Source: Pseudomonadota bacterium (GTDB lineage Bacteria; Pseudomonadota; Alphaproteobacteria; UBA2136; UBA6156). From it: 64,000 nucleotides of DNA. Location: contig WGMN01000001.1 in NCBI GenBank assembly GCA_016125035.1, positions 322,427 to 386,426 on the forward strand. Reading direction: 5' to 3'. Shown piece by piece: positions 12,395-21,975 of the stretch (position 1 is its first letter; each line of letters opens with the position of its first letter). A program made the position numbers and the translations under genes. Under the pieces are notes generated by a model. The model saw only the letters and a program-made list of their open reading frames with translations. It searched no databases and was not told where the DNA came from.

Positions 12395-12426
12395 ACAAAA
12401 AGGAGCGGCCCGTGGGCCGCCCCTTG
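12395..12426 (-). terminator. Terminator of porin gene
   Basis: minus strand ggggcggcccacgggccgctcctttttg. Confidence 0.8.
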
Positions 12427-12446
12427 GTAGTAGAACTAAGCCAGGC

Positions 12447-13550
12447 TTAGAACTTGACGCGCATGTTGACGCCGTAGAGGTCGATCGACTCGGTCGGAGT
12501 ACCGGTCACATCGGCATCGAGGTTGCGGTACAGAGCGGCGACGGACACGCCGTTGCCCATGTTGTACTGCGCGCCCAGACCGACGGCCTTGACCTTGTCG
12601 CTGTTAAGCGTGGCGGAACCGAAGTGGTTGCTTTGACCGTAGTCGGCAGCAACTTCGTAGGCATCCCAGGCGTAACCAACCTTGGCGTACCAGCCTTCGG
12701 CCTCATCCGCACCGGCGGTCTTGTGGTCGAGAGCTTGGCCAGAGTAAGCCACGGTAGCAGCCAGACCGGAGGTGTGCGCAACGCTCACGCTCGCGGTGTA
12801 TTGGCGGGTGAGTTGGTTGGTGGCAACGGTGGTCGCGCTGTTGACGAATTGGACGCCAGCCGCACCCTTGATTTTGAAGTCGCCGTAGGCGCCATCGTAG
12901 AAGGCAGCCAGTTCGGAGTCGCCACCTTGGGCCACGCTCGCACGGCCTTGGAAGCCGGCGTAGATCGGGCTGTCGTAGCGCACGCTGTCAGCGCGGTTCT
13001 GACCAACGGTGGTGGTCAGGCTGTTGGCGGTGAGAGCAGTGGTGGGGTGAGCACCAGCAGAGCTGCGGAATTGCAGACCGCCGCCGATACGGGCGTAGTC
13101 GGCGCTCATCACGTCTTGGGCGCCGGCGAGGTCTTGGGTCAGAGCGCCGTCGATGGCGGTGCTTTGTTGGCCCAGGTACACACCACCGAAGGCGCCGGAC
13201 AGGCCCACGCGGGCTTGACGTTCAGCGAAGCTGGGGGTGTTGCTGCCAGGAGTGGCGGCAGTGCTGTTGAAGGTGCCGGTGCTGCTTTGCACGAAACCGT
13301 TGGACGGGTTGGAGGCCATTTCGCCTTCAAACAGAACAGAAGCGGTCAGGCCGTTGTCCAGCGCTTGGGCGCCCTTGAACCCGAAACGGGTGGAAGACAG
13401 CGCGTTGTCGATGACCACGGTGTCGGTATTGCTACCATCGTCGAAACCGAACAGGCCCTTGTTAACCTGGCCGTACAGTTCCACGTCCACCGCGGACGCG
13501 TGAGCGGCCACGAAGGCGAGCGCCGTCGTTGCCAGAAGGGTCTTTTTCAT
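12447..13550 (-). CDS. Gram-negative porin
   Basis: Signal peptide MKKTLLATTALAFVAAHASA, VDVELYGQVNKGLFGFDD, C-terminal ...YGVNMRVKF ending in aromatic residue. Confidence 0.9.
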   Translation of the reverse strand: MKKTLLATTALAFVAAHASAVDVELYGQVNKGLFGFDDGSNTDTVVIDNALSSTRFGFKGAQALDNGLTASVLFEGEMASNPSNGFVQSSTGTFNSTAATPGSNTPSFAERQARVGLSGAFGGVYLGQQSTAIDGALTQDLAGAQDVMSADYARIGGGLQFRSSAGAHPTTALTANSLTTTVGQNRADSVRYDSPIYAGFQGRASVAQGGDSELAAFYDGAYGDFKIKGAAGVQFVNSATTVATNQLTRQYTASVSVAHTSGLAATVAYSGQALDHKTAGADEAEGWYAKVGYAWDAYEVAADYGQSNHFGSATLNSDKVKAVGLGAQYNMGNGVSVAALYRNLDADVTGTPTESIDLYGVNMRVKF

Positions 13551-13935
13551 GGGTGTATTCCCTACTCTATTATTTCTCTTTGTCCGCGTTGGCTGGTTGG
13601 CCGGTGTGCGGGTGGAGGGAAACTTGCGCTTCTCTTACCCGAACCGTCAAGCCACCTTGCGGTTCCGCCTCAAGGGACTGTGGCAAACCAACACTATTAC
13701 GGCTGCCTTACCTTGATGACGCTGCGCGGATGGTGGCTTTTGGGTGGTTTTGTGTCAAGCGGCATGGGGCTGCCCACCTTGAAATATATGCACAGAAGAC
13801 ACACTTGCTGTATACGGCGCGGCTTTTCAGGTTGGGGAACCCCTCTTTTGTGTGTAAGTGGGTGTTTATGGATAAGGGTAGGTATTTGACTTACTTAGGG
13901 CCCGCTGGAAGTTGCCTGTAAGTGTGTACACGAAG

Positions 13936-13972
13936 CAAAAAGATGCGCCGCTGCAACGGCGGCGCATCCTGG
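13936..13972 (-). terminator. Terminator downstream of parB
   Basis: minus strand gatgcgccgccgttgcagcggcgcatcttttt. Confidence 0.85.
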
Positions 13973-13989
13973 GCGGGGTTAAAGGCTTG

Positions 13990-15030
13990 TTAGAGCTCGA
14001 TTCTGCCTGTTTCTTGGGCAACCACGCCACCTTGAGCGCTGCCCAGACGCTTGAGCAGTGAGGACAGTTCTTCAAGGTTATCAAAGAAAATACGCACTGA
14101 ACCGCCGCTCTTGGTGTCTTTTTGGCGGATGGCCACCTTGAGGCCCACGCGCTCTTGCATCAGCTGTTCCAGCGCGGAGATCTTGGGATCGGACGGGCGC
14201 CGGCCGCGGGAGGGCTGGTTGGGACGCACCAGGTTGCGCACCAGGTCTTCCGTCTCGCGCACGGACAGTTGATTTTTGATGACTTTGTTGGCAGCGCGCA
14301 GTTGCAGCTCTGGGTCTTCCCCCAAAGAGAGGAGGGCGCGGGCGTGGCCCATGGTGAGCAGGTTGGTGTTGACGCATTCCTTGATCTTCTCCGGCAGGGC
14401 CAGCAGGCGCAGCAGGTTGGTGATGTGGCTGCGCGACTTGCCGGTGACGCGGGCCATGTCTTCATGCGTGTAGTTGAATTCGCCCACCAGGCGCTCGTAG
14501 CCGGCGGCTTCTTCCAGCGGATTGAGATCGGCGCGCTGGACGTTCTCGACCAGTGCGACTTCCAGCGCTTTGCCGTCATCCAGCTCGCGGATGATGACCG
14601 GAACCTCTGTCAGCCCGGCCATTTTGGAGGCGCGCCAGCGGCGTTCGCCGCCGATGATCTCATACTGGCCCTGCATTTTGCCCGGGCGCACCAGGATGGG
14701 TTGGATGACGCCTTGCGCCTTGATGCTGGAGGACAGCGCGGCCAGGGCATCGTCGTCGAACCGGCGGCGCGGCTGCACGGTGGAGGGGATGAGCGCGGCC
14801 AGCGGAAGCATGCTTTCTGCCTTAAGAGGTGTACCGGAGGGAACAGAGGGAGACACAGCGGCGGCGGCGGTATCATCCAGCAGCGCCCCCAGACCACGGC
14901 CCAGGCCACGGTGCGCGGATTTAGGCGCCTGGGGCAACTGCACCGAGGCCAGGGCGGGGGATTTTTCCTCCACCGGGAGGGGTTGCGTGGGTTGGCTGGC
15001 CTGCAGGTTGGTGGTGGGGGTTTGTGACAT
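13990..15030 (-). CDS. parB: Chromosome partitioning protein ParB
   Basis: RGLGRGLGALLDD, IQPILVRPG...YEIIGGERRWRAS, VENVQRADLNPLEEA, MGHARALL. Confidence 0.97.
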   Translation of the reverse strand: MSQTPTTNLQASQPTQPLPVEEKSPALASVQLPQAPKSAHRGLGRGLGALLDDTAAAAVSPSVPSGTPLKAESMLPLAALIPSTVQPRRRFDDDALAALSSSIKAQGVIQPILVRPGKMQGQYEIIGGERRWRASKMAGLTEVPVIIRELDDGKALEVALVENVQRADLNPLEEAAGYERLVGEFNYTHEDMARVTGKSRSHITNLLRLLALPEKIKECVNTNLLTMGHARALLSLGEDPELQLRAANKVIKNQLSVRETEDLVRNLVRPNQPSRGRRPSDPKISALEQLMQERVGLKVAIRQKDTKSGGSVRIFFDNLEELSSLLKRLGSAQGGVVAQETGRIEL

Positions 15031-15069
15031 GGGAGGTTCTTTCTTGTTGGGTCTTTTAAGGGAGTAAAC

Positions 15070-15885
15070 TTAGGCGGCCACCTGCGGGGCAGGGGCCTCT
15101 GGCCGGGTGAGCGCCGGCTGGGTGAGGCGTTGCATCAGCTCGGCCGCCAGACGGATATAGGCTTGGCTGCCCGGCGATTTGACATCGTAGATAAGGCCGG
15201 GCTCGCCGTGGCTGGGAGCCTCGGACAGGCGGACATTACGCGGGATGATGGTACTGAATACTTTATCGCCCAGGTGCGCGCGGACATCTTCCACCACCTG
15301 GTGGGAGAGGTTGTTGCGCTTGTCGTACATGGTGAGCAGCACGCCCAGCACTTCCAGCCGGGGGTTGAGATTTTTGCGGACGATATCGAAGGTTTTGAAC
15401 AGCTGGCTGATACCTTCCATGGCAAAGAACTCGCATTGCAGGGGGATGAGGATATCGGTGGCCGCAACCAGCGCGTTGATGGTGAGCATACCCAAGGACG
15501 GCGGGCAGTCGATAAAGACGTAGTCGTATTGCTCGCCCATTGTCGACAGGGCCTCCTTCAGGCGGCCTTCACGCGCCATGATGGGCACCAGCTCGACCTC
15601 TGCCCCCGACAGGTGAATGGTGGAGGGGACGATGGAAAGGTTGGGCACCTGGGTGGGCACGGTGGACTCTGCCAGGCTGGATTCTCCCATAATAAGAGAA
15701 TAGGTGCTGTGGGCGAGGGCGCGCTTGTCGATGCCAAAGCCGGTGGTGGTGTTGCCCTGGGGGTCGAAATCCACCACCAGGACGCGGTTGCCGCAAGCGG
15801 CGAGGGCGGTGGCAAGGTTAATGGCGGTGGTGGTTTTGCCCACGCCGCCTTTTTGGTTGCTGAGCGCGATGATACGGGTTGGCAC
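15070..15885 (-). CDS. parA: Chromosome partitioning ATPase ParA (Soj), GTG start
   Basis: IIALSNQKGGVGKTTTAINLATALA (deviant Walker A), DFDPQGN, DCPPSLGMLT; adjacent to parB. Confidence 0.97.
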   Translation of the reverse strand: MPTRIIALSNQKGGVGKTTTAINLATALAACGNRVLVVDFDPQGNTTTGFGIDKRALAHSTYSLIMGESSLAESTVPTQVPNLSIVPSTIHLSGAEVELVPIMAREGRLKEALSTMGEQYDYVFIDCPPSLGMLTINALVAATDILIPLQCEFFAMEGISQLFKTFDIVRKNLNPRLEVLGVLLTMYDKRNNLSHQVVEDVRAHLGDKVFSTIIPRNVRLSEAPSHGEPGLIYDVKSPGSQAYIRLAAELMQRLTQPALTRPEAPAPQVAA

Positions 15886-16009
15886 GATGAAGAATTTCCC
15901 CCTGGTTTTTGCTCTTGTTTGCACCGGCTGGTGCTTAAGGAATAGGCGTTTCCCGTGGAACTGGCAAGAGCGTTTCATCCCCGGGGTAGGACAGGGGTAA
16001 CGCGACCAC

Positions 16010-16603
16010 TTATATGGGGCGAACCTGTACAACCCAACCTTCGCCGGGAACTATACTCGGCCAGCGCTCGGTTGTCAGGTGGAACAGTGTTTCACAAGCC
16101 TTTAATTCTACGTCGAATGCCTTGCCTTTGAGCAACAACCATTGGCCGCCCGGAGCGAGCAGCGGGGAGGTGAGGGAGAGGATGGCGGAGAGCTCGGCCC
16201 AGGCCCGGCAGGTGATGGTATCGTACTGATTTTTTACATTCTTGATGTCATCATTAAGCACCTTAACGTGGGTGAGACCAAGCTGGTGGGCCACGGTTTG
16301 CAGGAAGGCCGCCTTGCGCTGATCGCGCTCTACCAGAGTATAGGAATGCTGGGGCGCGAGGATGGCGAGGATGAGGCCTGGCAGGCCGGCGCCGGAGCCG
16401 ACATCCAACACCCGCTGAGGGGCTTGTGGAATGTGTGGAACGAGTTGGGCGGAATCGTCGATATGGCGTTGTTGGAGCTGTGAAACGGTGGCGGGTGCCA
16501 CCAGGTTTATTTTAGAGTTCCATTGGCGCAGTAAAGTTGCGTACCGACTGAGCATTTCGGACTGGCTTGCCGACGGCGTGGGCAGAGGGAGGGGGTTGGG
16601 CAT
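16010..16603 (-). CDS. rsmG: 16S rRNA (guanine527-N7) methyltransferase RsmG/GidB
   Basis: VLDVGSGAGLPGLILAI, LVERDQRKAAFL; between mnmG and parA. Confidence 0.95.
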   Translation of the reverse strand: MPNPLPLPTPSASQSEMLSRYATLLRQWNSKINLVAPATVSQLQQRHIDDSAQLVPHIPQAPQRVLDVGSGAGLPGLILAILAPQHSYTLVERDQRKAAFLQTVAHQLGLTHVKVLNDDIKNVKNQYDTITCRAWAELSAILSLTSPLLAPGGQWLLLKGKAFDVELKACETLFHLTTERWPSIVPGEGWVVQVRPI

Positions 16604-16620
16604 GGGATTTTTATCTCCCG

Positions 16621-18498
16621 TTAGAGGGAGGTTTGGGCCTTGCGCAGGTGCAACCAGAGTGCTTGCAGCGCGGCCGGCGTGACACCCGAAATACGGCCGG
16701 CAGCCGCCAAAGTTGGGGGTTGGTGGGTGGCGAGTTTTTGGCGGACTTCTATGGAAAGGCCGCGGATTTCTGCGAAATTTGTGGAAAGGGGTATCTCCAG
16801 CGCCTCGTCTTCGCGCAGGCGGGTGGCGTCGGCCTGTTGGCGCTGAAGGTAGCCGTCGTAATGGGCTTCGATTTCCAATTGCTCGAGCGCATTGGCGGAA
16901 AACTGGGACAAATAAGGTAAGTATGTTTTTACTTGCGGTAGTGTGAGTTGAGGTCTTTTAAGGGTGTCGAACAGGCTTAAACTGCCCGGCATGCCACCTG
17001 CCTGGCTGGTGATAAACTGCCCCAGAGGAGATGAACTTTTGACCATGGTGCCGCGCGCGTAGGCAAAGAGGTCGGCAACTTCTTTTTGACGGCGCTGGAA
17101 AACCCCGGCACGGCGCGCGCTTATGAAACCAAGCTGAGTTCCACGCGGAGTGAGGCGGAGGTCGGCATTATCTGCCCGGAGCAGCAGGCGGTACTCTGCC
17201 CGGCTGGTGAACATGCGATAAGGTTCCGCAGTTCCACGGGTGACCAGGTCGTCGATGAGCACACCTATATAAGCCTCGGCCCTATCAAGAATGAACGGCG
17301 GCTTGCCCGCAGCCGCCAGCGCCGCATTAAGGCCGGCCATGAGCCCCTGGGCGGCCGCCTCCTCATAACCCGTGGTGCCGTTGATCTGGCCCGCCAGGTA
17401 GAGGCCGGGGATCTTTTTGGTTTCCAGCGTGTGTTTGAGCTCGGTCGGGTCGACGTAGTCATATTCAATGGCGTAGCCGGGGCGCAGGATCTCGGCCTTT
17501 TCCAGCCCCGGGATGGTGGCGAGAATGGCGTGCTGGACGTCGATGGGCAGGCTGGTGGAGATGCCGTTGGGGTAGACCTCGATGGAATCGGTGCCTTCCG
17601 GCTCGAGGAAGATCTGGTGGCCTTCTTTTTCCGCAAAGCGCACCACTTTATCTTCCACGCTGGGGCAGTAGCGCGGGCCGGTGCCCTTGATTTGCCCTGA
17701 ATACATGGGGCTGCGGCCCAGATTTGCGCGGATAACCGCGTGGGTTTGCGCGTTGGTATAGGTGACGTGGCAAGGCATTTGCGGCTGGTGGATGGCTTCG
17801 GTGAGGAAGCTGAAGGGCAGGGGCGGAGTGTCGCCGGGTTGAACTTCCAGCCGGGAGTAGTCGATGGAATGTGTATTCAGGCGGGGTGGGGTGCCGGTTT
17901 TAAGGCGGCCGAGGCGGAAGTTGAGGGCGTGCAGACGCTCGGCAAGTTTCACGGAGGCGGCTTCGCCGGCCCGGCCGGCCGTGTGTTGTTTATCGCCAAT
18001 GTGTACGAGCCCGCGCAAGAATGTGCCCGTTGTGATTACAACGGCTTGGGTGGCAAAACGCCAGCCGCTGCCGCAGACCACCACGCGGGCGCGGCCGGTT
18101 TCATCCAGTTCCACGTCGGTGACCTCTGACTGGCGGATAGTGAGATTTGGCGTGTGAAACAGCTCTTTTTGCACTTCCTCGCGGTAGCGTTTACGGTCGG
18201 CCTGCGCGCGGGGGCCGCGCACCGCCGGGCCCTTGGAAGCGTTAAGCATGCGGAATTGGATACCGGCGGCATCGGTGACACGGGCCATCAGCCCGTCGAG
18301 TGCGTCGATCTCGCGCACCAGGTGGCCCTTGGCCAGGCCGCCGATGGCAGGGTTGCAGGACATCTGGCCGATGGTGTCTAAGTTCCCCGTTAACAACAAG
18401 GTGTTAGCCCCCAAGCGCGCACTGGCCGCCGCAGCCTCGGACCCGGCGTGGCCGCCGCCGACCACGATGACATCATAACTGGCGGTAATATCTTGCAT
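16621..18498 (-). CDS. mnmG: tRNA uridine-5-carboxymethylaminomethyl modification enzyme MnmG/GidA
   Basis: [57 protein letters not shown]. Confidence 0.98.
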   Translation of the reverse strand: MQDITASYDVIVVGGGHAGSEAAAASARLGANTLLLTGNLDTIGQMSCNPAIGGLAKGHLVREIDALDGLMARVTDAAGIQFRMLNASKGPAVRGPRAQADRKRYREEVQKELFHTPNLTIRQSEVTDVELDETGRARVVVCGSGWRFATQAVVITTGTFLRGLVHIGDKQHTAGRAGEAASVKLAERLHALNFRLGRLKTGTPPRLNTHSIDYSRLEVQPGDTPPLPFSFLTEAIHQPQMPCHVTYTNAQTHAVIRANLGRSPMYSGQIKGTGPRYCPSVEDKVVRFAEKEGHQIFLEPEGTDSIEVYPNGISTSLPIDVQHAILATIPGLEKAEILRPGYAIEYDYVDPTELKHTLETKKIPGLYLAGQINGTTGYEEAAAQGLMAGLNAALAAAGKPPFILDRAEAYIGVLIDDLVTRGTAEPYRMFTSRAEYRLLLRADNADLRLTPRGTQLGFISARRAGVFQRRQKEVADLFAYARGTMVKSSSPLGQFITSQAGGMPGSLSLFDTLKRPQLTLPQVKTYLPYLSQFSANALEQLEIEAHYDGYLQRQQADATRLREDEALEIPLSTNFAEIRGLSIEVRQKLATHQPPTLAAAGRISGVTPAALQALWLHLRKAQTSL

Positions 18499-18890
18499 TT
18501 TTTGGCTCGGGCGTAGGGTTGGTTGGCGGGTGTTTGCTTATGCTTTATGCAGATAGGCCTTATAGGTAGGGTTCGTCAAGGGTGGCCTTACAGGCACGTG
18601 AAGGCGTGAAACGGCTCAGGCGGGCGTTTGAGGGGCCAGGTTGGGAGCAGAGGCGGCGCAGGGAAGCGCATACACGCGCGGGGGAGGGGTGGTGAAGGTC
18701 ATTTATCTTATCAAAGGGTTCTGTTGTAAGTAGGGGTTCACTTTCTGTGGCGGCTTGGGGGCGTGCACAAGGTTTAAGCAGGTTGCGGATTTAAGAGGTA
18801 TACATTAAGGTAGGGAAAGAAAACCGCCCTACGGGGCATTGGACCATTTTGCGGGCGCCTGCCCGATGCCGCCCCGGGAGGGCCTTGACC

Positions 18891-19640
18891 ATGGATGCAC
18901 GCGAAAAAGCCCTGGCCGCGAGGCAGGCGCAAAAACTGGAAGAGCTACGCATGGAGACCCGCGTGGCGATGCAGATTTACCTGCGGCGGGGCCTGACCCT
19001 GGAGCAGGCGGCCACGCGCACGGCGCTGATTTACCTGCAAAGGTGGAGCAAGGCGGTGGGTACGGACGTGGCGTGGGAGAAATTCCGCGACCACGTGGTC
19101 CTTTATGAGTGGTGTGAGGAAGGGCCTTTTAAGGTGCCGCCGCCGTTGCCGGGGTTGGGCGTGCCGCGGATGCGTTTGCGCGGCGAGTCGTCGGGAACCT
19201 GGGATGCCTTCATCGTCAACCACGTCATCCGTGCGGCACTCGAGTACGACAAACCACCGGTGAGCATAAACACACTGACGAAGAACGTTGGCCAAAGGGC
19301 GGGGCTTCACTATTCCTCGGTGGATAACATTCTGCGTGGTTTCACCACCAAGGAAGAATGGGCCTACCTAAGGGCTACCTTTGCGGACAGGGTCGTGCAC
19401 GAAGAAACGGAGTGGGCGGCTTTGCTCTGGCCGTTGGGTGCCCCCCTTCTCGCGGAAACACTCCCCCCAAAAAGTTGGTCCAGCTTCTGCCGAGTGGTGG
19501 GGGAGAGAGTGGGTATTATCCGCCAAACAGTTGATATATCTGCTCGAAGCCACGCCACCAGAGAGCAACTGGAGGCGATCTGGGCGGTTTACCCGGGGGT
19601 GCTGAAGGGGCGGCGCGAGGCGAAGGCGGCGGGGGAGTGA
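18891..19640 (+). CDS. Uncharacterised protein (249 aa)
   Basis: Long ORF from MDAREKALAARQ, purine-rich RBS upstream (gggagg); no family recognised. Confidence 0.6.
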   Translation: MDAREKALAARQAQKLEELRMETRVAMQIYLRRGLTLEQAATRTALIYLQRWSKAVGTDVAWEKFRDHVVLYEWCEEGPFKVPPPLPGLGVPRMRLRGESSGTWDAFIVNHVIRAALEYDKPPVSINTLTKNVGQRAGLHYSSVDNILRGFTTKEEWAYLRATFADRVVHEETEWAALLWPLGAPLLAETLPPKSWSSFCRVVGERVGIIRQTVDISARSHATREQLEAIWAVYPGVLKGRREAKAAGE

Positions 19641-19673
19641 GTTCCTCCGCCGCTTCGGCGTTTTTGGGGTGGT

Positions 19674-19948
19674 TAAAGCTGTTTAACTCATTATTGATAG
19701 ATGTGCAGGAGGCCGAAAAAGCTTTTGGAGCCGGTGAGGAGGCCACCGTGTGGCGGGCCCACACCAGGCCGAGGAGACGGTTCCAAAAGCTTTTTCGGCC
19801 CCTGCCCTGCGGGTGGCTCAGCCAAACGATGCCCGGATTCGGTTTCGTCGGGCTGGAAATGGCCCCGCATTTCGGCGCCCGCCAAAACACAAACCGGAGC
19901 ACCGTTTGGCTGGCCACACATCTATCAATAATGAGTTAAACAGCTTTA
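19674..19948. mobile_element. 275-bp MITE-like element with perfect 32-bp terminal inverted repeats and nested internal inverted repeats
   Basis: taaagctgtttaactcattattgatagatgtg (19674-19705) is the exact reverse complement of 19917-19948; internal IR ggccgaaaaagcttttggagcc / ggttccaaaagctttttcggcc. Confidence 0.85.
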
Positions 19949-21337
19949 GCGGCGGGGTTTGGCGTGGCGTGGGGTGGTGGTGGGTTGGGTGAGGCCCTGG
20001 AAGAGGAGGAGGGTGCCGGTGGCGATGAGCAGGGGGAGCAGGGCGAGCGGGCCGGTGTAGAGGTTGAGGTAAGCGCCGGCGGCGTAGGTGGCGAGGCTGG
20101 CGGCCAGGCTGTAGAAGGCGGCGGGTTCGGTGGGTTTCCAGGAGAAGAAGAGGCATAGGGCCAGCGGGGTGAGGCACTGGGTGACGCCCAGGGTGGTGAG
20201 GCCGAGGGTGACGACATCCACCGGCAGCAAGGCAATACCCACGGCAGCGGCCATGAGGCCGAGCATGACCCACCGGGTGGCGCCCACCATCTGCGCGGGG
20301 CTAAGCCAGCCCTGCTCGACGCCAATATCACTGACCGTGTTCATGGCCGCGCCGAACAGCGTGGTGGCGATGGTGGACATCACCGCCGCCATGAAAACCA
20401 GAACGATGAGCGGAGTAAGGGCGGCTGGCAGCAATTGCAGCAGCACCACGGAGAGGTTCGAGGCGTCGGGGGCAAGGCCGTGGGCCTTGATATACCAGCC
20501 TGCCATAATAAAAGGGGTGGTCATGCAGGGCACCAGCAGGGCCGTGTAGAGCATGCCCTTGCGCGCCTGGGCGCCGTCATGGCTGGAGAAGATACGCTGC
20601 CAGACATCCGGCGCCACCATGGTGCTGAGAATATTCAACATGAAGAGATTGAACCAGGTGAGGCCGTGGGAGGGAAACTCTGCCCGGGCCTGGCTTAAGG
20701 GGGGCAGCCAGTGGGGGAAATCGGGGATGAGGAACGAGAACAGCAGGGCGGCCATGATGAGGAAGAACACGGAAAGCGCGAGGTCATTCCGGATGGTGGC
20801 AAGGAAACCGCCCATAACCAGAAACGCGTAAGTCACCAGCAGAATGGCGCCCACGCAAAGCGCGGGCGGTAAGTGCGTGAAGGCGCCCAGCACCTGCCCC
20901 CCCACCACCAGTTGGATACTCATCCACATGAGGAAGAACAAAGCCATAACCACCCCCACCATGGCCCCGACACGCGGAGAGTAGGTGCGGGCAAAGGCGT
21001 TGCCTATCATGTACGACTTGGTTTGGGCGGCCCTTTGGCGCAGGCGGGGCGCCGCCCAGGCGAGGAGAAAAAAGGCGAAGCTGGCCGACACCGCATAGGC
21101 AAGGCCGCCACCCAGGCCTTCGTCGAACGCCAGGCCGGTGGTGAAGCCGAACTGGGTGGCGTCGAACCAGCCCATGGTGATGCCGATGGCCACCCACAGG
21201 CCGGGGATGGCGCGGTTGCCGATGAGGAAGTTCTCGCGCATTTCCGCCTTGTTGTGGCCGGTGTGGGTACGCCAGCCGATGAACAGCACCGCCGCGAAGA
21301 AGGCGAGGATGAGAGGGAGCAGCAGGGGGTTTGTCAT
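19946..21337 (-). CDS. Sodium:solute symporter family transporter
   Basis: Multi-TM; ENFLIGNRAIPGLWVAIGITMGWFDATQFGF..., MFMAAVMSTIATTLFGAAMNTVSDI-type SSF motif. Confidence 0.85.
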   Translation of the reverse strand: MTNPLLLPLILAFFAAVLFIGWRTHTGHNKAEMRENFLIGNRAIPGLWVAIGITMGWFDATQFGFTTGLAFDEGLGGGLAYAVSASFAFFLLAWAAPRLRQRAAQTKSYMIGNAFARTYSPRVGAMVGVVMALFFLMWMSIQLVVGGQVLGAFTHLPPALCVGAILLVTYAFLVMGGFLATIRNDLALSVFFLIMAALLFSFLIPDFPHWLPPLSQARAEFPSHGLTWFNLFMLNILSTMVAPDVWQRIFSSHDGAQARKGMLYTALLVPCMTTPFIMAGWYIKAHGLAPDASNLSVVLLQLLPAALTPLIVLVFMAAVMSTIATTLFGAAMNTVSDIGVEQGWLSPAQMVGATRWVMLGLMAAAVGIALLPVDVVTLGLTTLGVTQCLTPLALCLFFSWKPTEPAAFYSLAASLATYAAGAYLNLYTGPLALLPLLIATGTLLLFQGLTQPTTTPRHAKPRR

Positions 21338-21435
21338 GCGCCAGTATAGTTTGGGGCTAAGACTTTGCAAAGGTTGAAAATGCCGAACGGCGGAGCTGGG
21401 AGGCTCCGCCGTTGGCGATGGTATGGGGCTGCCGG

Positions 21436-21852
21436 TTATTGGGCAGCAGAGGTCTTTGCGCTGACGGAGAAGACTCCGGCGGGCATGGCGGGCGTCTCGC
21501 GGCGGCCGACCCTGACATAGTACTGCCCGTAGATGGCCGCATAGCGGAGCCTGGCATCCCATTCGGTGAGCGTGCCGGCCTTAACGCAATCGGCGAGGGC
21601 GTACTGCAGGGCGTCGACCTGGCGCTCGGCTTCGCGCAGGGCCGGGCCTTCCTCAGCCGTGCCGCGCAGGTGCGCGGCGCGGTCGATGGCGGCGACGGCC
21701 GCGGCGCCCATGTCGACGTCTTCCACCTGAGAGGTGGTGGCGGGAGCTTTGAGCGTGCAGCTGCGGGAGGCGCCGGCCGGCGGTGTGGTTTGCGCGAAGG
21801 CCGTGGTGGCAAGGGCGAGGGTGAACGCAAAGACAGCAAAAAGGAGCTTCAT
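21436..21852 (-). CDS. Secreted protein of unknown function
   Basis: Signal peptide MKLLFAVFAFTLALATTAFAQ; 138 aa. Confidence 0.65.
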   Translation of the reverse strand: MKLLFAVFAFTLALATTAFAQTTPPAGASRSCTLKAPATTSQVEDVDMGAAAVAAIDRAAHLRGTAEEGPALREAERQVDALQYALADCVKAGTLTEWDARLRYAAIYGQYYVRVGRRETPAMPAGVFSVSAKTSAAQ

Positions 21853-21975
21853 GGCGGTGTCATCCTTATTAAGGAGGGCAAAACGGAACGGCGCGGGGCC
21901 GTTATGTTTGGCCCCGGAGCGGATTACTGTGGGAAAAGCGTGGGCTTTGCGGTGTGGGATGTCAAGGGGTTAGCG

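Noticed and set aside
12117-13889. 590-aa + strand ORF
   Set aside because: Antisense to the DUF3576 and porin genes; low-complexity G/V/A-rich translation typical of shadow ORFs in this GC-rich sequence.
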